Shown here in pieces: positions 17,958 through 26,513 of a DNA stretch of 64,000 nt. The notes beneath the pieces are model-generated. The model was given only the letters and a program-made list of their open reading frames with translations. It was not told where the DNA came from and did no database searches. Within the stretch, counting starts at the first letter, position 1. Each line of letters begins with the position of its first letter. The translations under genes were made by a program, and so were the position numbers. The stretch lies in contig NZ_BMFS01000005.1 of the NCBI RefSeq assembly GCF_014639075.1, forward strand, positions 62,001 to 126,000, read 5' to 3'. The stretch comes from Glycocaulis albus. Lineage in GTDB: Bacteria; Pseudomonadota; Alphaproteobacteria; Caulobacterales; Maricaulaceae.

Positions 17958-19505
17958 TTACATTTCAAGTCGGCCTGTCAGGGCAAGGGTGAGCAGCACG
18001 GTGAGGCTGGCCGTTGTGATGGCAATGAGCATGCCGGTGAACCAGCCGCGCCTGACTGGTGCGGACACCTGTTCAGGCGTGTTCATCCGCTCGGCGGCCT
18101 CGGTCAGGCGCTCCAGCGTGACGGGCAGGGCAACAAGGCTGGTGTGCAGCCGCTCCAGATCACGCAAAACGTCCCGGATCCGCCCCTCCGGGCCCAGCTC
18201 GCGGCGCATGAAGCGCTCTACGGCAGGCGCGGACGATTCCCACATATCGTGAGCCGGGGTGAGGGTGCGGCACACGCCTTCCACCTGCACCATGGTCTTC
18301 TGCAAGAGGATGAGCTGTGGCTGCAGATGCATGTCGAACAGCTCGGTCACCTCGAAGAGCTGCAGGAGTACGCGTGACATCGGCACCTCGTCGGCGCGCT
18401 TGCCGAAAATCGGCTCGGCCACCGAACGCAGCGCAGCGGAGAAATCGGCGCGGGCATGATGGGACGGCACATAGCCGGCATCGAAATGGGCATCGGCTGC
18501 GCGGTCATAATCACGTGTAAGGAAGCCGTGAAGGATGCGGGCGAGATAGCGCCGCTCCGGGCCTTCAAGCCGTCCCACGATGCCAAAATCCACGGCCCAC
18601 AACTTTCCGTCCCGCCCCACGAACAGATTGCCCGCATGCATGTCGGCGTGAAATGCGCCGCGCTCCAGAGCGCAGGTGAGGAAGGCATCGGTGATGTCCG
18701 AGGCGAGTTTCACCCGGTCGACGCCTGCCGCCTCGACAGCGTCGATATCGGTCAGCGGTATTGCGTCGATCCATTCAGTGGTCAGCACGCGCTTCGATGT
18801 CAGCGGCCAGATGACTTCCGGGATGTGCAGGTTCTGCGCGGCGACGGCGGCTTCCATCAGTTCGCTGGCACCGGCTGCCTCCATGCGCAGATCCAGCTCC
18901 AGCACCAGAGAGCGCGCTACCGTTTCGACAAAGGCGCGCGGCTCCATCCGACGCGAAGCCGGAAAGAAGCGCACGGCCAGCCCAGCGCCCATGCGCAGCA
19001 CGGCAATGTCTTTGTGGATGCGCTGATCGATGCCGGGGCGCAGCACCTTCACCGCGACGGTTTGGCCGTTGTGCGTGACCGCCTTGTGGACCTGAGCGAT
19101 GGAGGCCGCGGCCGCGGGCGGGCCGAACTCGGCAAACAGCGTTTCTACCGGTGCTTCCAGTTCGGTTTCGACAACCTTTCGGGCCTCGGCATCGGGAAAC
19201 GGGTTCATCCGGTCCTGCAGGCGCGACAGGCCGCGCGCGAAATGCACGCCCACCACGTCGGCTCTGGTGGCCAGCACCTGGCCCAGCTTCACATAGGACG
19301 GCCCCAACTCTTCCAGCGCGCGGGCCAGCCGCTCGCCGGGATTGTCCGCACGGCCACGTATGGCGACAAGGCGGGCCAAGCGCCCGGCCAGCCTCGCGGG
19401 GGCCGGGAAGACGGCCTGGTACTCGACCGGGAACATGGCGTCGTGGCGTGCCAGCGTCCACGCCGCGCGCATAAGCCGGAAAAAGGTGAAGACAGGTCCA
19501 AACAT
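17958..19505 (-). CDS. ubiB: UbiB, ABC1/ADCK kinase-like ubiquinone biosynthesis protein
   Basis: The 515-residue protein shows the KxGQ motif of the UbiB family (SYVKLGQVLATRADV, residues 70-84), the Ala-rich loop AAAASIAQVHKA, VAVKVLRPGI, HADMHAGNLFVGRDG and AVDFGIVGRL, followed by a hydrophobic C-terminal anchor (LIAITTASLTVLLTLAL). UbiB is an ATPase needed for coenzyme Q synthesis or lipid mobilisation at the inner membrane. It lies between ubiE and the antitoxin gene on the same strand. Confidence 0.95.
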   Translation of the reverse strand: MFGPVFTFFRLMRAAWTLARHDAMFPVEYQAVFPAPARLAGRLARLVAIRGRADNPGERLARALEELGPSYVKLGQVLATRADVVGVHFARGLSRLQDRMNPFPDAEARKVVETELEAPVETLFAEFGPPAAAASIAQVHKAVTHNGQTVAVKVLRPGIDQRIHKDIAVLRMGAGLAVRFFPASRRMEPRAFVETVARSLVLELDLRMEAAGASELMEAAVAAQNLHIPEVIWPLTSKRVLTTEWIDAIPLTDIDAVEAAGVDRVKLASDITDAFLTCALERGAFHADMHAGNLFVGRDGKLWAVDFGIVGRLEGPERRYLARILHGFLTRDYDRAADAHFDAGYVPSHHARADFSAALRSVAEPIFGKRADEVPMSRVLLQLFEVTELFDMHLQPQLILLQKTMVQVEGVCRTLTPAHDMWESSAPAVERFMRRELGPEGRIRDVLRDLERLHTSLVALPVTLERLTEAAERMNTPEQVSAPVRRGWFTGMLIAITTASLTVLLTLALTGRLEM

Positions 19506-19571
19506 CGCGCCGTGAGGTTTAGGCGGCTATCGCCAGTTTGGCGAGAGGGCGCATGTGCGGCGCTTTTACCG

Positions 19572-20324
19572 TCAACTTACCCGCCAGCCTGTGTGCAGGG
19601 CTGCGATGCCGCCCGACAGGTTCGTCACCGAGACTTGCCCAAAACCGGCCTCGCGCAGCTCTGCGGCAAACGCCTCCTGGTGGGGGAAGCGGCGGATGGA
19701 TTCCACCAGATACTGATAGCTGTCGCGATCCTTCGCGATGAGCGCGCCCAGCTCCGGAATCGCCTTGAACGACCACAGATCATAAACATTGGCGATGGCG
19801 CGCGTGACGGGGCGGGAGAACTCAAGGCACAGGAAGCGTCCGCCGGGCTTGAGCACGCGGTGCATTTCCCGCAAGGCCTGCAGCCGGTCTGTGACATTGC
19901 GGATGCCGAAGCCGATCATCACGCAGTCGGCGCTCTTATCGTCAAAGGGCAGGCACTCGGCATTGGCGACGGCCCATTCAATGCCGTCTGCCTGGCCGCG
20001 CTTGATCCCGGCGTTCAGCATTTCCTCGTTGATGTCGGCAACGATGGCGGTGGCCGGCCTCTGGCCGGGGCGCTTCGAGCGCTCGATGAAGGCGCGGGCG
20101 AGATCGCCTGTACCGCCGGCCACATCGATCAGCCGCTCGCCGGGCTTGGGCCTTGCGCGGGTGATGGTGATGTCTTTCCAGACCCGGTGGATGCCAAGGC
20201 TCATCACATCATTCATCAGGTCATAGCGGCGCGCGGAGCGGTCGAACACGCTGCGCACAAGGCCCTGTTTTTCCTCGCGAGGCACCTCGCGAAAGCCGAA
20301 GGATGTGGTGTTGGTATCGCTCAT
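19572..20324 (-). CDS. ubiE: Ubiquinone/menaquinone C-methyltransferase
   Basis: The start at 20324 gives a 250-residue SAM-dependent methyltransferase beginning [14 protein letters not shown]; longer in-frame starts add non-conserved sequence. It shows [42 protein letters not shown] (SAM motif I), FGIRNV and FLCLEFSRP, all UbiE signatures. It methylates the ring carbon of demethoxy-ubiquinol intermediates. ubiB follows 66 nt downstream in the same operon. Confidence 0.96.
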   Translation of the reverse strand: MSDTNTTSFGFREVPREEKQGLVRSVFDRSARRYDLMNDVMSLGIHRVWKDITITRARPKPGERLIDVAGGTGDLARAFIERSKRPGQRPATAIVADINEEMLNAGIKRGQADGIEWAVANAECLPFDDKSADCVMIGFGIRNVTDRLQALREMHRVLKPGGRFLCLEFSRPVTRAIANVYDLWSFKAIPELGALIAKDRDSYQYLVESIRRFPHQEAFAAELREAGFGQVSVTNLSGGIAALHTGWRVS

Positions 20325-20379
20325 GGTGTCGAGCCTAGCCTTCGTCGTTGAAAGCCGCCAGTGCGGCGAAACGCGCCGC

Positions 20380-21057
20380 TCAGTAAAGACGCACGCAGTC
20401 CGGTCCGGTTTCACCCTCGAGCGCATAGCGCGCCGTGGCCCCGGCATCATCGAACCATGTCTGCCCGTCCGCGCTTTCATGGCGCAGAACACCTTCGGAG
20501 TCGCCCGCCATGGCGGCGCCAAGCGCGTATTCGGTATCTGCTACAGACAGGCTGGCACCGTCCGCATCGCGATTGAGGATGACCAGAGCGTCCCCGCACA
20601 GGAAAATGGCTTCCTCTGCATCGATCGTAACGGTCTCTTCAGCCGTACCGGTCAGGCCGGTGTCGAACGGATCAAGGCGTATCACGCCGGCATCAATGCG
20701 CATCTGGCGGACATCCACCGGCACCGGCGCGCTCAACCAGTGCAGTTCGCCGTCCCAGGCGAGGGCCGCGCGCACGGAATAGCTTTGCCCGTCCTCCAGC
20801 CGCGCCGGATCAATAGTCAGGCTCACCTCTAGCGGCAGGTCGGCGCCATCAAGCACGGCGCTCGCCTCGGCCACAGCATCACCGCCTCCGCTTGCCGGTA
20901 TCAGCTCGACCAGCACGGCTGTGCCATCGGGCAGGCGCACCGGCTCGCCAACGCTTAAGCTCGCTGTCAGCGTGCGCGGCGCGGTCTCGTCAAAAGGCGA
21001 GCACGCCGCGGTCAGTATGAAGCAAAGCGTGATAATCGCAGCCAGCAGCCGGACCAT
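20380..21057 (-). CDS. Lipoprotein with YbaY-like and MliC-like domains
   Basis: This 225-residue lipoprotein (lipobox L-T-A-A-C) appears to join two domains. Residues about 30-120 resemble YbaY-type lipoproteins ([21 protein letters not shown], then [21 protein letters not shown]). The C-terminal part ([15 protein letters not shown], then [18 protein letters not shown] and GPDCVRLY) has the spaced Cys pair and beta pattern of MliC inhibitors of c-type lysozyme. The domain calls are by eye. It follows divergently from mutM and lies upstream of ubiE on the minus strand. Confidence 0.65.
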   Translation of the reverse strand: MVRLLAAIITLCFILTAACSPFDETAPRTLTASLSVGEPVRLPDGTAVLVELIPASGGGDAVAEASAVLDGADLPLEVSLTIDPARLEDGQSYSVRAALAWDGELHWLSAPVPVDVRQMRIDAGVIRLDPFDTGLTGTAEETVTIDAEEAIFLCGDALVILNRDADGASLSVADTEYALGAAMAGDSEGVLRHESADGQTWFDDAGATARYALEGETGPDCVRLY

Positions 21058-21155
21058 GTCGGAGTGTCTCCCAGTGAAGCTGGCACTGGCCTTAGCACAG
21101 CGCGCGGCCACATTCTAAGCTGGAAGACGCACCCAGCCTGTGACGGAGCCCTGCC

Positions 21156-22028
21156 ATGCCCGAACTACCCGAGGTCGAGACCGTCCGCCGGGGCCTCATC
21201 CCGGCGATGGAGGGGCGGCGGATCGTGTCTGCGCGGCTGAACCGCAAGGATCTGCGCTTTGCCTTTCCTGACCGGATGGCTGAGCGCCTGACCGGCACGC
21301 AGGTGGAGCGCCTCGACAGGCGCGCGAAATACTTGCTGGCGCGGCTGGGTTCAGGCGAAACCCTGCTCATGCATCTGGGCATGTCGGGGCGGTTCTCGAT
21401 TCTGGCAGACGATATGGCGCGCCAGCCGGGAGACTTTGTCTATGCCGCGCCCGCCAACCCGGCCCATGACCATGTCGTGCTGGAGATGGAGGGCGGGGTG
21501 ACGATCACCTATAATGATCCCCGCCGGTTCGGCTTCATGACGCTTTTTGACACCGCGCTGGAAGCTCAAAACCCCTATCTGGCGCAGCTCGGGCCTGAAC
21601 CGGATTCCAATTTGTTTTCCGGGCCACATCTGGCCGCAGCGCTGAAAGGACGGCGCTCACCCATCAAGACCGCATTGCTGGATCAGCGCGTCGTGGCGGG
21701 GCTGGGCAATATCTATGTGTGCGAGGCCCTCTGGCGCGCGCGCATCAGCCCCAGGCGGCTGGCCCACACCATTGCCGGTGAACGCGCCGAACGGCTGGCG
21801 GTGGCGGTACGCAACGTGATTTCCGAGGCGATTGATGCGGGCGGATCCACCTTGCGCGATTATGCGGGCGCAGACGGGGCGCTAGGCTATTTCCAGCACA
21901 GGTTTGACGCCTATGGGCGCGAGGGCGAGACTTGCCGCGGCGCGGGCGGCCGGGTGTGCGGCAAGCCGGTTTCCCGCATCGTGCAACAGGGGCGGTCCAC
22001 GTTCTTCTGTCCCGATTGTCAGCGATGA
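21156..22028 (+). CDS. mutM: Formamidopyrimidine-DNA glycosylase
   Basis: The 290-residue repair enzyme begins with the catalytic [14 protein letters not shown] (Pro1 nucleophile, Glu2), has the Lys-containing LDRRAKYLL loop, NDPRRFGFM, and the helix-two-turn-helix [18 protein letters not shown]. It removes 8-oxoguanine and nicks the strand. The C-terminal zinc finger keeps four Cys, but the first pair is spaced C-x7-C ([11 protein letters not shown]) rather than the common C-x2-C. It lies divergent from the lipoprotein gene near dnaA, as in many alphaproteobacteria. Confidence 0.96.
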   Translation: MPELPEVETVRRGLIPAMEGRRIVSARLNRKDLRFAFPDRMAERLTGTQVERLDRRAKYLLARLGSGETLLMHLGMSGRFSILADDMARQPGDFVYAAPANPAHDHVVLEMEGGVTITYNDPRRFGFMTLFDTALEAQNPYLAQLGPEPDSNLFSGPHLAAALKGRRSPIKTALLDQRVVAGLGNIYVCEALWRARISPRRLAHTIAGERAERLAVAVRNVISEAIDAGGSTLRDYAGADGALGYFQHRFDAYGREGETCRGAGGRVCGKPVSRIVQQGRSTFFCPDCQR

Positions 22029-22059
22029 TCCCGACGGAAGTTACAAATATGTCATCCAA

Positions 22060-22081
22060 AATGTTGTAGACATATAACATT
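22060..22081. promoter_or_regulatory. AT-rich inverted repeat upstream of the TraB/GumN gene
   Basis: Arms of the form AATGTTgTA and TAtAACATT (8 of 9 pairs) are separated by four bases, about 70 bp before the gene start. The half-sites resemble those of Fur-family metal regulators such as Zur, but the spacing is three bases wider than a standard Zur box. Function is speculative. Confidence 0.35.
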
Positions 22082-22151
22082 CCGTTTGATATCAAGCTCT
22101 CATGGCTGTCCCGGCGGGGTAGCCCGGATACACAACAAGAAGGTCAGACCC

Positions 22152-23072
22152 ATGTTGAAAAACACCATCAGACAAGCGGCAATTGCCGCGCTGGGCTTCC
22201 TGGCCGGGGTTGGGCTCTCCTCCCTGGAACGAAGCTACGCACAGGATTATGCCGCCATTGAGGCCTCTCCGGCCCTGTGGACGATCGAAGCCGATGGCGC
22301 GACCGTCCATCTGTTCGGCACCTTCCACCTGCTGCCGGACGCGCTCGACTGGCGCTCCGATGCGGTGAACACCGCCTTTGCCGAGGCCGATACGGTATGG
22401 TTCGAGGCCGATGTCCTCAGCCCTGAGGCCCAGGCGCAGATGCAGTCGCTGATCCCGCAGCTCGGGCTGAACCCGCAAGGCGTCACCCTGTCCTCCCTGC
22501 TGGGGGCAGATACTTACGCCGCCTTCGAGGCACAGACGGCAGAGCTGGGTGTTCCCGCAGGCAATTTCGAACCTGTCCAGCCCTGGCTTGCCGGCATTAC
22601 GCTGGGCGCCCTGCAGCTGCAATCCCTGGGCTTCAATCCGGCGACGGGCGTCGAGGCGGTGCTGAGCGCCGAGGCCAATACACTAGGCAAGCAGCTCGAT
22701 TATTTCGAAACGGCCGAGGGCCAGCTGCGCATTCTCTCCGACCTGTCCATGGATACCCAGATCGAATGGCTGCGGGTCAGCCTGGAAGAGATGGGTGATC
22801 TGCGCAGTGAAATGGACCGCATGGTCACCGCCTGGGCAACTGGCGACATGGACACGCTGGACGCACAGGTGAACGGCTCCATCCGTGATGCCAGCGCCGA
22901 GCTGTATGAAGCGATCATGGTGGCACGCAATCGCGACTGGGTGCCGCAGATCACGGCCATGCTGGATACCGGAGGCACGCATTTTGTCGCCGTCGGTGCC
23001 GGTCATCTTCCCGGTGAGCAGGGTGTGGTCGAGCTCTTGCGGGCTGAAGGCTACGAAGTCACGCGCCGCTAG
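22152..23072 (+). CDS. TraB/GumN family protein
   Basis: The 306-residue product starts at 22152 with a membrane-targeting N-terminus ([23 protein letters not shown]) ending near SYA-Q. The mature part shows the family's [21 protein letters not shown] opening with its GTFH motif, an internal PWLAG segment, [10 protein letters not shown], and the C-terminal [20 protein letters not shown] motif. TraB/GumN/Tiki relatives include metal-dependent peptidases in animals, but the bacterial function is unknown. It is transcribed away from mutM with a palindrome upstream and a strong GC hairpin after the stop. Confidence 0.85.
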   Translation: MLKNTIRQAAIAALGFLAGVGLSSLERSYAQDYAAIEASPALWTIEADGATVHLFGTFHLLPDALDWRSDAVNTAFAEADTVWFEADVLSPEAQAQMQSLIPQLGLNPQGVTLSSLLGADTYAAFEAQTAELGVPAGNFEPVQPWLAGITLGALQLQSLGFNPATGVEAVLSAEANTLGKQLDYFETAEGQLRILSDLSMDTQIEWLRVSLEEMGDLRSEMDRMVTAWATGDMDTLDAQVNGSIRDASAELYEAIMVARNRDWVPQITAMLDTGGTHFVAVGAGHLPGEQGVVELLRAEGYEVTRR

Positions 23073-23098
23073 GCCTGCACCATCGATATGCACATATC

Positions 23099-23130
23099 GC
23101 CCGCCCCGGGGTGTCGACCCCGGGGCGGGC
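23099..23130 (+). terminator. GC-rich hairpin after the TraB/GumN gene
   Basis: A perfect 14-bp stem (23099-23112 with 23117-23130) closes on a GTCG tetraloop 26 bases after the stop codon. The following bases are TTCCTGT, so the U-tract is poor. A terminator is the likely role, though a stable processing or mRNA-protecting hairpin would look the same. Confidence 0.6.
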
Positions 23131-23203
23131 TTCCTGTATGGAAGCCGCCGCATCGAACTTCGCGGCACCGTCCAGGCGGTGTCATCCTCAAGGAGGGCTC
23201 AAG

Positions 23204-23980
23204 ATGGCCTACAAGACGATCCAGACCAAAACCGAGGGCCGTGTCGGCGTCATCACGTTTGACCGCCCCTCGGCGCTCAACGCGCTGTGTGACGAGCTGA
23301 CCTCGGAGCTGGCATCGGCGCTGGACGCGTTCGAGGCCGATGAGGGCATCGGCTGTGTGGTCCTCACCGGTTCGGCCAAGGCATTTGCTGCCGGGGCCGA
23401 TATCAAGGAATTGCAGGATCGCGATTTCGTCTCGCTCTACATGCATGACCCGTTCGCGAAGAGCTGGGAATCGGTGGCCCGCTTCCGCAAGCCGGTCATT
23501 GCCGCTGTTGCCGGTTATGCGCTGGGCGGCGGGTGCGAGATCGCCATGATGTGCGATTTCATCATTGCGGCTGAAACCGCGAAGTTCGGCCAGCCCGAGA
23601 TCAATCTCGGCGTGATGCCGGGAGCCGGTGGTACCCAGCGCCTGCCGCGCGCTGTCGGCAAGTCCAAGGCCATGGACATGTGCCTTACGGGCCGCATGAT
23701 GAATGCCGAGGAGGCCGAGCGTGCCGGCCTGGTCTCGCGCATCGTGCCCGCTGACGACCTGCTCGACACGGCCATGGAAGCCGCCGAGGCCATCGCTGCC
23801 AAATCCCTGCCCATCGCGATGATGACCAAGGAGGCGGTGAACATGGCGTATGAAATGGGCCTGACCGAAGGCATCCGCTTTGAACGCCGCGTCTTCCAGT
23901 CCCAGTTTGCCACCGAAGACCAGAAGGAAGGCATGGCCGCCTTTGCCAGCAAGCGCGCTGCGCATTTCCGCCATCGCTGA
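23204..23980 (+). CDS. Enoyl-CoA hydratase (crotonase)
   Basis: The ATG at 23204 follows a strong AGGAGGG site and gives 258 residues. Crotonase motifs are complete: oxyanion-hole [25 protein letters not shown] and [21 protein letters not shown], with both catalytic Glu residues present, so true hydratase activity on 2-enoyl-CoA is expected. It corresponds to the short-chain enoyl-CoA hydratase gene commonly found between mutM and rpsT in alphaproteobacteria. Confidence 0.93.
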   Translation: MAYKTIQTKTEGRVGVITFDRPSALNALCDELTSELASALDAFEADEGIGCVVLTGSAKAFAAGADIKELQDRDFVSLYMHDPFAKSWESVARFRKPVIAAVAGYALGGGCEIAMMCDFIIAAETAKFGQPEINLGVMPGAGGTQRLPRAVGKSKAMDMCLTGRMMNAEEAERAGLVSRIVPADDLLDTAMEAAEAIAAKSLPIAMMTKEAVNMAYEMGLTEGIRFERRVFQSQFATEDQKEGMAAFASKRAAHFRHR

Positions 23981-23997
23981 TTTAGCACGCGCCGCGG

Positions 23998-24026
23998 TTG
24001 ACGAAGCCGGGGCGCACGGGTATACG
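23998..24026 (+). promoter_or_regulatory. Housekeeping-sigma promoter candidate for rpsT
   Basis: TTGACG (23998-24003) and TATACG (24021-24026) are separated by 17 bases, close to sigma-70-type consensus, 98 bp before the rpsT start and just after the crotonase stop. Transcription would begin near 24033. Confidence 0.6.
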
Positions 24027-24123
24027 CCGCGCCTCACTTCGCTCAACGCTTGCCTTTCAAAGGGCGCGGCGCGACGGTGAGTAAAATACGTTTCAACGAC
24101 TGTTTCAGGCCCCTGGAGTATCC

Positions 24124-24390
24124 ATGGCGAATACGAGTTCGGCGAAAAAGATGGTGCGCAAGATTGCGCGCCGTACCGCCATCAACAAAACCCGCCGCTC
24201 GCGCATGCGCACCTTCGTGAAAAAGGTCGAGCTGGCCATCGCAGCCGGCAACCAGGCCGAAGCCCGTGACGCACTGCGTGCGGCCGAATCCGAGGTGATG
24301 AGCGCCGTCTCCAAGGGTGTCATCCACAAGAACACCGGCTCGCGGAAGGTTTCGCGCCTTTCGGCCCGTGTGAAGTCGATGAACGCCTAG
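24124..24390 (+). CDS. rpsT: 30S ribosomal protein S20
   Basis: This 88-residue basic protein has the S20 start [18 protein letters not shown], the conserved [10 protein letters not shown] segment and [17 protein letters not shown] near the C-terminus. It binds 16S rRNA early in 30S assembly. The gene is monocistronic, with a good promoter upstream and a textbook terminator downstream. Confidence 0.98.
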   Translation: MANTSSAKKMVRKIARRTAINKTRRSRMRTFVKKVELAIAAGNQAEARDALRAAESEVMSAVSKGVIHKNTGSRKVSRLSARVKSMNA

Positions 24391-24421
24391 TCAAAACTCG
24401 TCCTTAGCCGGATAAGTTTAG

Positions 24422-24457
24422 AGCGTGTCTGCAGGAACTCTGCAGGCACGCTTTTTT
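24422..24457 (+). terminator. Intrinsic terminator of rpsT
   Basis: A 13-bp stem (24422-24434 with 24440-24452, one G-T pair) with a five-base loop is followed by six T residues, 31 bases after the rpsT stop. Confidence 0.95.
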
Positions 24458-24865
24458 GTTGGTTTTCTGTTTGGAAAATCGTCGGGCAGGCCTGTTGCAC
24501 AAGGTGTTCCGGCAACCTTCCCGGCTGCTATTTCTCTGTCCGTCCGCAGCTCGAAACGCCCGGCGCCATGAACGCCTGCGGAACGTAAACCGGCACTGAA
24601 ATTTTTTTCACTGCGCAACGTCCAGCGCAATCAGGGAAATCTCCTTGTCAAGCGCCGAATCGATCCGGAATCACGGTTAATGATGTTGATTCCCCCGCCG
24701 CTCTGGCTAACCTGTCTGAACCGACGCGACTGATCTCCATACGGACCGACAGCGGGCTGCGGGGGCGAGCACATGGCTCGCCGCCGGACGGGGAAGTCTT
24801 GTTTGAAATCAACGTAATAGCTGCGGGACGTAGCCTGCGGCCGACAGGTTTGAGGTTGGGGACTA
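24458..24865. other. rpsT-dnaA intergenic region, no gene seen; no consensus DnaA boxes
   Basis: About 400 bases without a credible reading frame lie before dnaA. I looked for TTATNCACA boxes on both strands and saw only weak matches (for example TGTTGCACA near 24493), so an origin of replication here is not supported. The region does hold three closely spaced GANTC sites (24657-24692). It probably carries the dnaA promoter and leader. Confidence 0.6.
24657..24692. promoter_or_regulatory. Cluster of three GANTC (CcrM-type methylation) sites upstream of dnaA
   Basis: GAATC at 24657, GAATC at 24668 and GATTC at 24688 fall within 36 bases. GANTC is expected about once per 256 bases by chance. 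In Caulobacter the dnaA promoter is controlled by CcrM methylation of GANTC sites, so a similar cell-cycle role is inferred. Confidence 0.6.
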
Positions 24866-26359
24866 ATGGGGCTGAATAACTCAGTTTCTAACGCCAGAAC
24901 ACAGCAGCGGGGCGTCATGCAGGGAGTGCCGGCCGTCAGCGAGGTCTGGCGCGATGTACGCGCCCGGCTGCGTCAGGAATACGGTGATGTCATCTATGTA
25001 TCCGAGATCGCGCGCCTGCGCGTGGCAGAGGATGCCAATGGCTCCATCCAGATCATCTGCGCCAACGATTTCGGCCGCGCCTGGGTGGAGGACAATCTCG
25101 GTGCCCGTCTGCGGGCCTTGTGGACGACCTTTGATGCCGGTCCGCGCGATATAGTGATCTGCTGCGAGGGCGTCCCGGCAGCGCGCGCCGGCGCTCGCGA
25201 AGAACGCCGCGTGCCTGCCAATGGTGCCGGAGCTGTCCGTCCCGCGGCGCCTGTAGCAACAGCACCCGTTCGCGATGCCCTGGCGGGTTCCGCTGCGTCT
25301 GCGGCGCTTGGCGTACCGGAGCGCGCCTCGCGCAGCGATGGTCGCTTCACCTTCAACACTTTCATGGTGGGGTCGGCCAATGCGATGGCGAGCACGGCGG
25401 CCAAGGCCATTGCCGGCGCCTCGGCCCCGCCCTTCAATCCGGCCTTCTTCCACGGTGGCTACGGGGTGGGCAAGACGCATCTGCTGAACGCCATTGCCCA
25501 TGCTGTGAGCCTTGGCGAGTCTGGCCGCAAGGTGCTCTACCTGACCGCAGAGGAATTCCTCAACGGCTTCCAGTCGGCTCTGCGGGCGCGCGATGTCCAG
25601 CCTTTCAAGGACCAGGTGCGCACGTGCGATGTGCTGCTGATCGATGACGTGCATTTCATCGCCGGCAAGCCGAGCACGGAGAGCGAGTTCCTGCACACCA
25701 TCGCGGCCCTGATCGCCGAGAACCGTCAGGTGGTGCTGGCATCGCATTGCGCGCCGGCCGAGCTGGGCGTCGGTGATGAGCGCCTGCGTTCGCTGCTGCG
25801 CGGCGGCTTTGCCTGCGAGTTGTTCGGGCCCGATCTCGACCTGCGCCGCAAGATCGTTGACTGCAAGGTGGCGCAGGCGCGTTCGCACTGCCCGGATCTG
25901 GACGTGCCTGAACAGGTGCGCGATTTCCTGGCCGCCCGCGTGACCAGCTCCGCGCGGGAGCTCGAAGGCGTGCTCAACAATGTCATCGTGCGTACGGCCT
26001 ACATGGAGCGCCCGGTCACGATCGAGGCGGTGGAGGAAGTGCTGGGTGACCTGCCCGTGAAGGCAGAAAAGCGCGTCACAGTCGATGAGATACAAAAGGC
26101 GGTCGCCGCCTATTTCTCGATCACGCCCTCCGACATCAATTCCAAGCGCCGCACGCAGTCTGTCGTGCGTCCGCGCCATATCGCCATGTATCTCGCCAAG
26201 ACGATGACCACGCGCTCCCTGCCCGATATCGGACGGCGCTTTGGCGGCCGCGACCACTCGACGGTCATCCATGCGGTCACGAAAATTACCGCCCAGCTTG
26301 GCGCTGATCCGCTGCTGGCAGAGGATGTCGAGGCCATCAGAAAGCGTCTTCGCGGCTGA
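24866..26359 (+). CDS. dnaA: Chromosomal replication initiator DnaA
   Basis: The 497-residue initiator has an N-terminal DnaB/self-contact domain (VWRDVRARLRQEYGDVIYVSEI), an Ala/Pro-rich linker of about 60 residues, an AAA+ core with Walker A GGYGVGKTH (about residue 197) and Walker B LLIDDVHFIAGK (about 258), and the DNA-binding domain with signature GGRDHSTVIHAV. The form of domain I and the linker resembles Caulobacterales DnaA. The ATG at 24866 is kept because GAGG and GGGGA lie just upstream; MQGVPAVSEVW (24917) is an alternative. dnaN and recF follow. Confidence 0.97.
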   Translation: MGLNNSVSNARTQQRGVMQGVPAVSEVWRDVRARLRQEYGDVIYVSEIARLRVAEDANGSIQIICANDFGRAWVEDNLGARLRALWTTFDAGPRDIVICCEGVPAARAGAREERRVPANGAGAVRPAAPVATAPVRDALAGSAASAALGVPERASRSDGRFTFNTFMVGSANAMASTAAKAIAGASAPPFNPAFFHGGYGVGKTHLLNAIAHAVSLGESGRKVLYLTAEEFLNGFQSALRARDVQPFKDQVRTCDVLLIDDVHFIAGKPSTESEFLHTIAALIAENRQVVLASHCAPAELGVGDERLRSLLRGGFACELFGPDLDLRRKIVDCKVAQARSHCPDLDVPEQVRDFLAARVTSSARELEGVLNNVIVRTAYMERPVTIEAVEEVLGDLPVKAEKRVTVDEIQKAVAAYFSITPSDINSKRRTQSVVRPRHIAMYLAKTMTTRSLPDIGRRFGGRDHSTVIHAVTKITAQLGADPLLAEDVEAIRKRLRG

Positions 26360-26380
26360 TTGTGCTGCAACGCCCCCCGG

Positions 26381-26417
26381 CGACCGCAAGAGACCCCTTC
26401 TTGCGGTCGTTTTTTTT
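26381..26417 (+). terminator. Intrinsic terminator of dnaA
   Basis: CGACCGCAAG pairs with CTTGCGGTCG over a nine-base loop and is followed by eight T residues, starting 22 bases after the dnaA stop. dnaN therefore needs its own promoter or read-through. Confidence 0.95.
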
Positions 26418-26513
26418 GGTCTATGGTGAACAACCCGGTTTACTAGCGATTCTGTCAGGCGGGAGGCTGCGCTAGCCGGGCTTTCCGCCAAATCTGGTCA
26501 AAAGGCGATAGTG

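Noticed and set aside
18456-20351. A 631-codon plus-strand frame across ubiB and ubiE
   Set aside because: It spans two certain minus-strand genes and the gap between them and shows no domain.
24391-24865. Chromosomal origin between rpsT and dnaA
   Set aside because: No cluster of TTATNCACA boxes or AT-rich unwinding region is visible; in Caulobacterales the origin often lies elsewhere, near hemE.
24881-26491. A 536-codon open frame antisense to dnaA
   Set aside because: It is the mirror of a high-GC coding gene, has no recognisable domain and low-complexity His/Arg/Gly-rich composition; dnaA is certain on the other strand.
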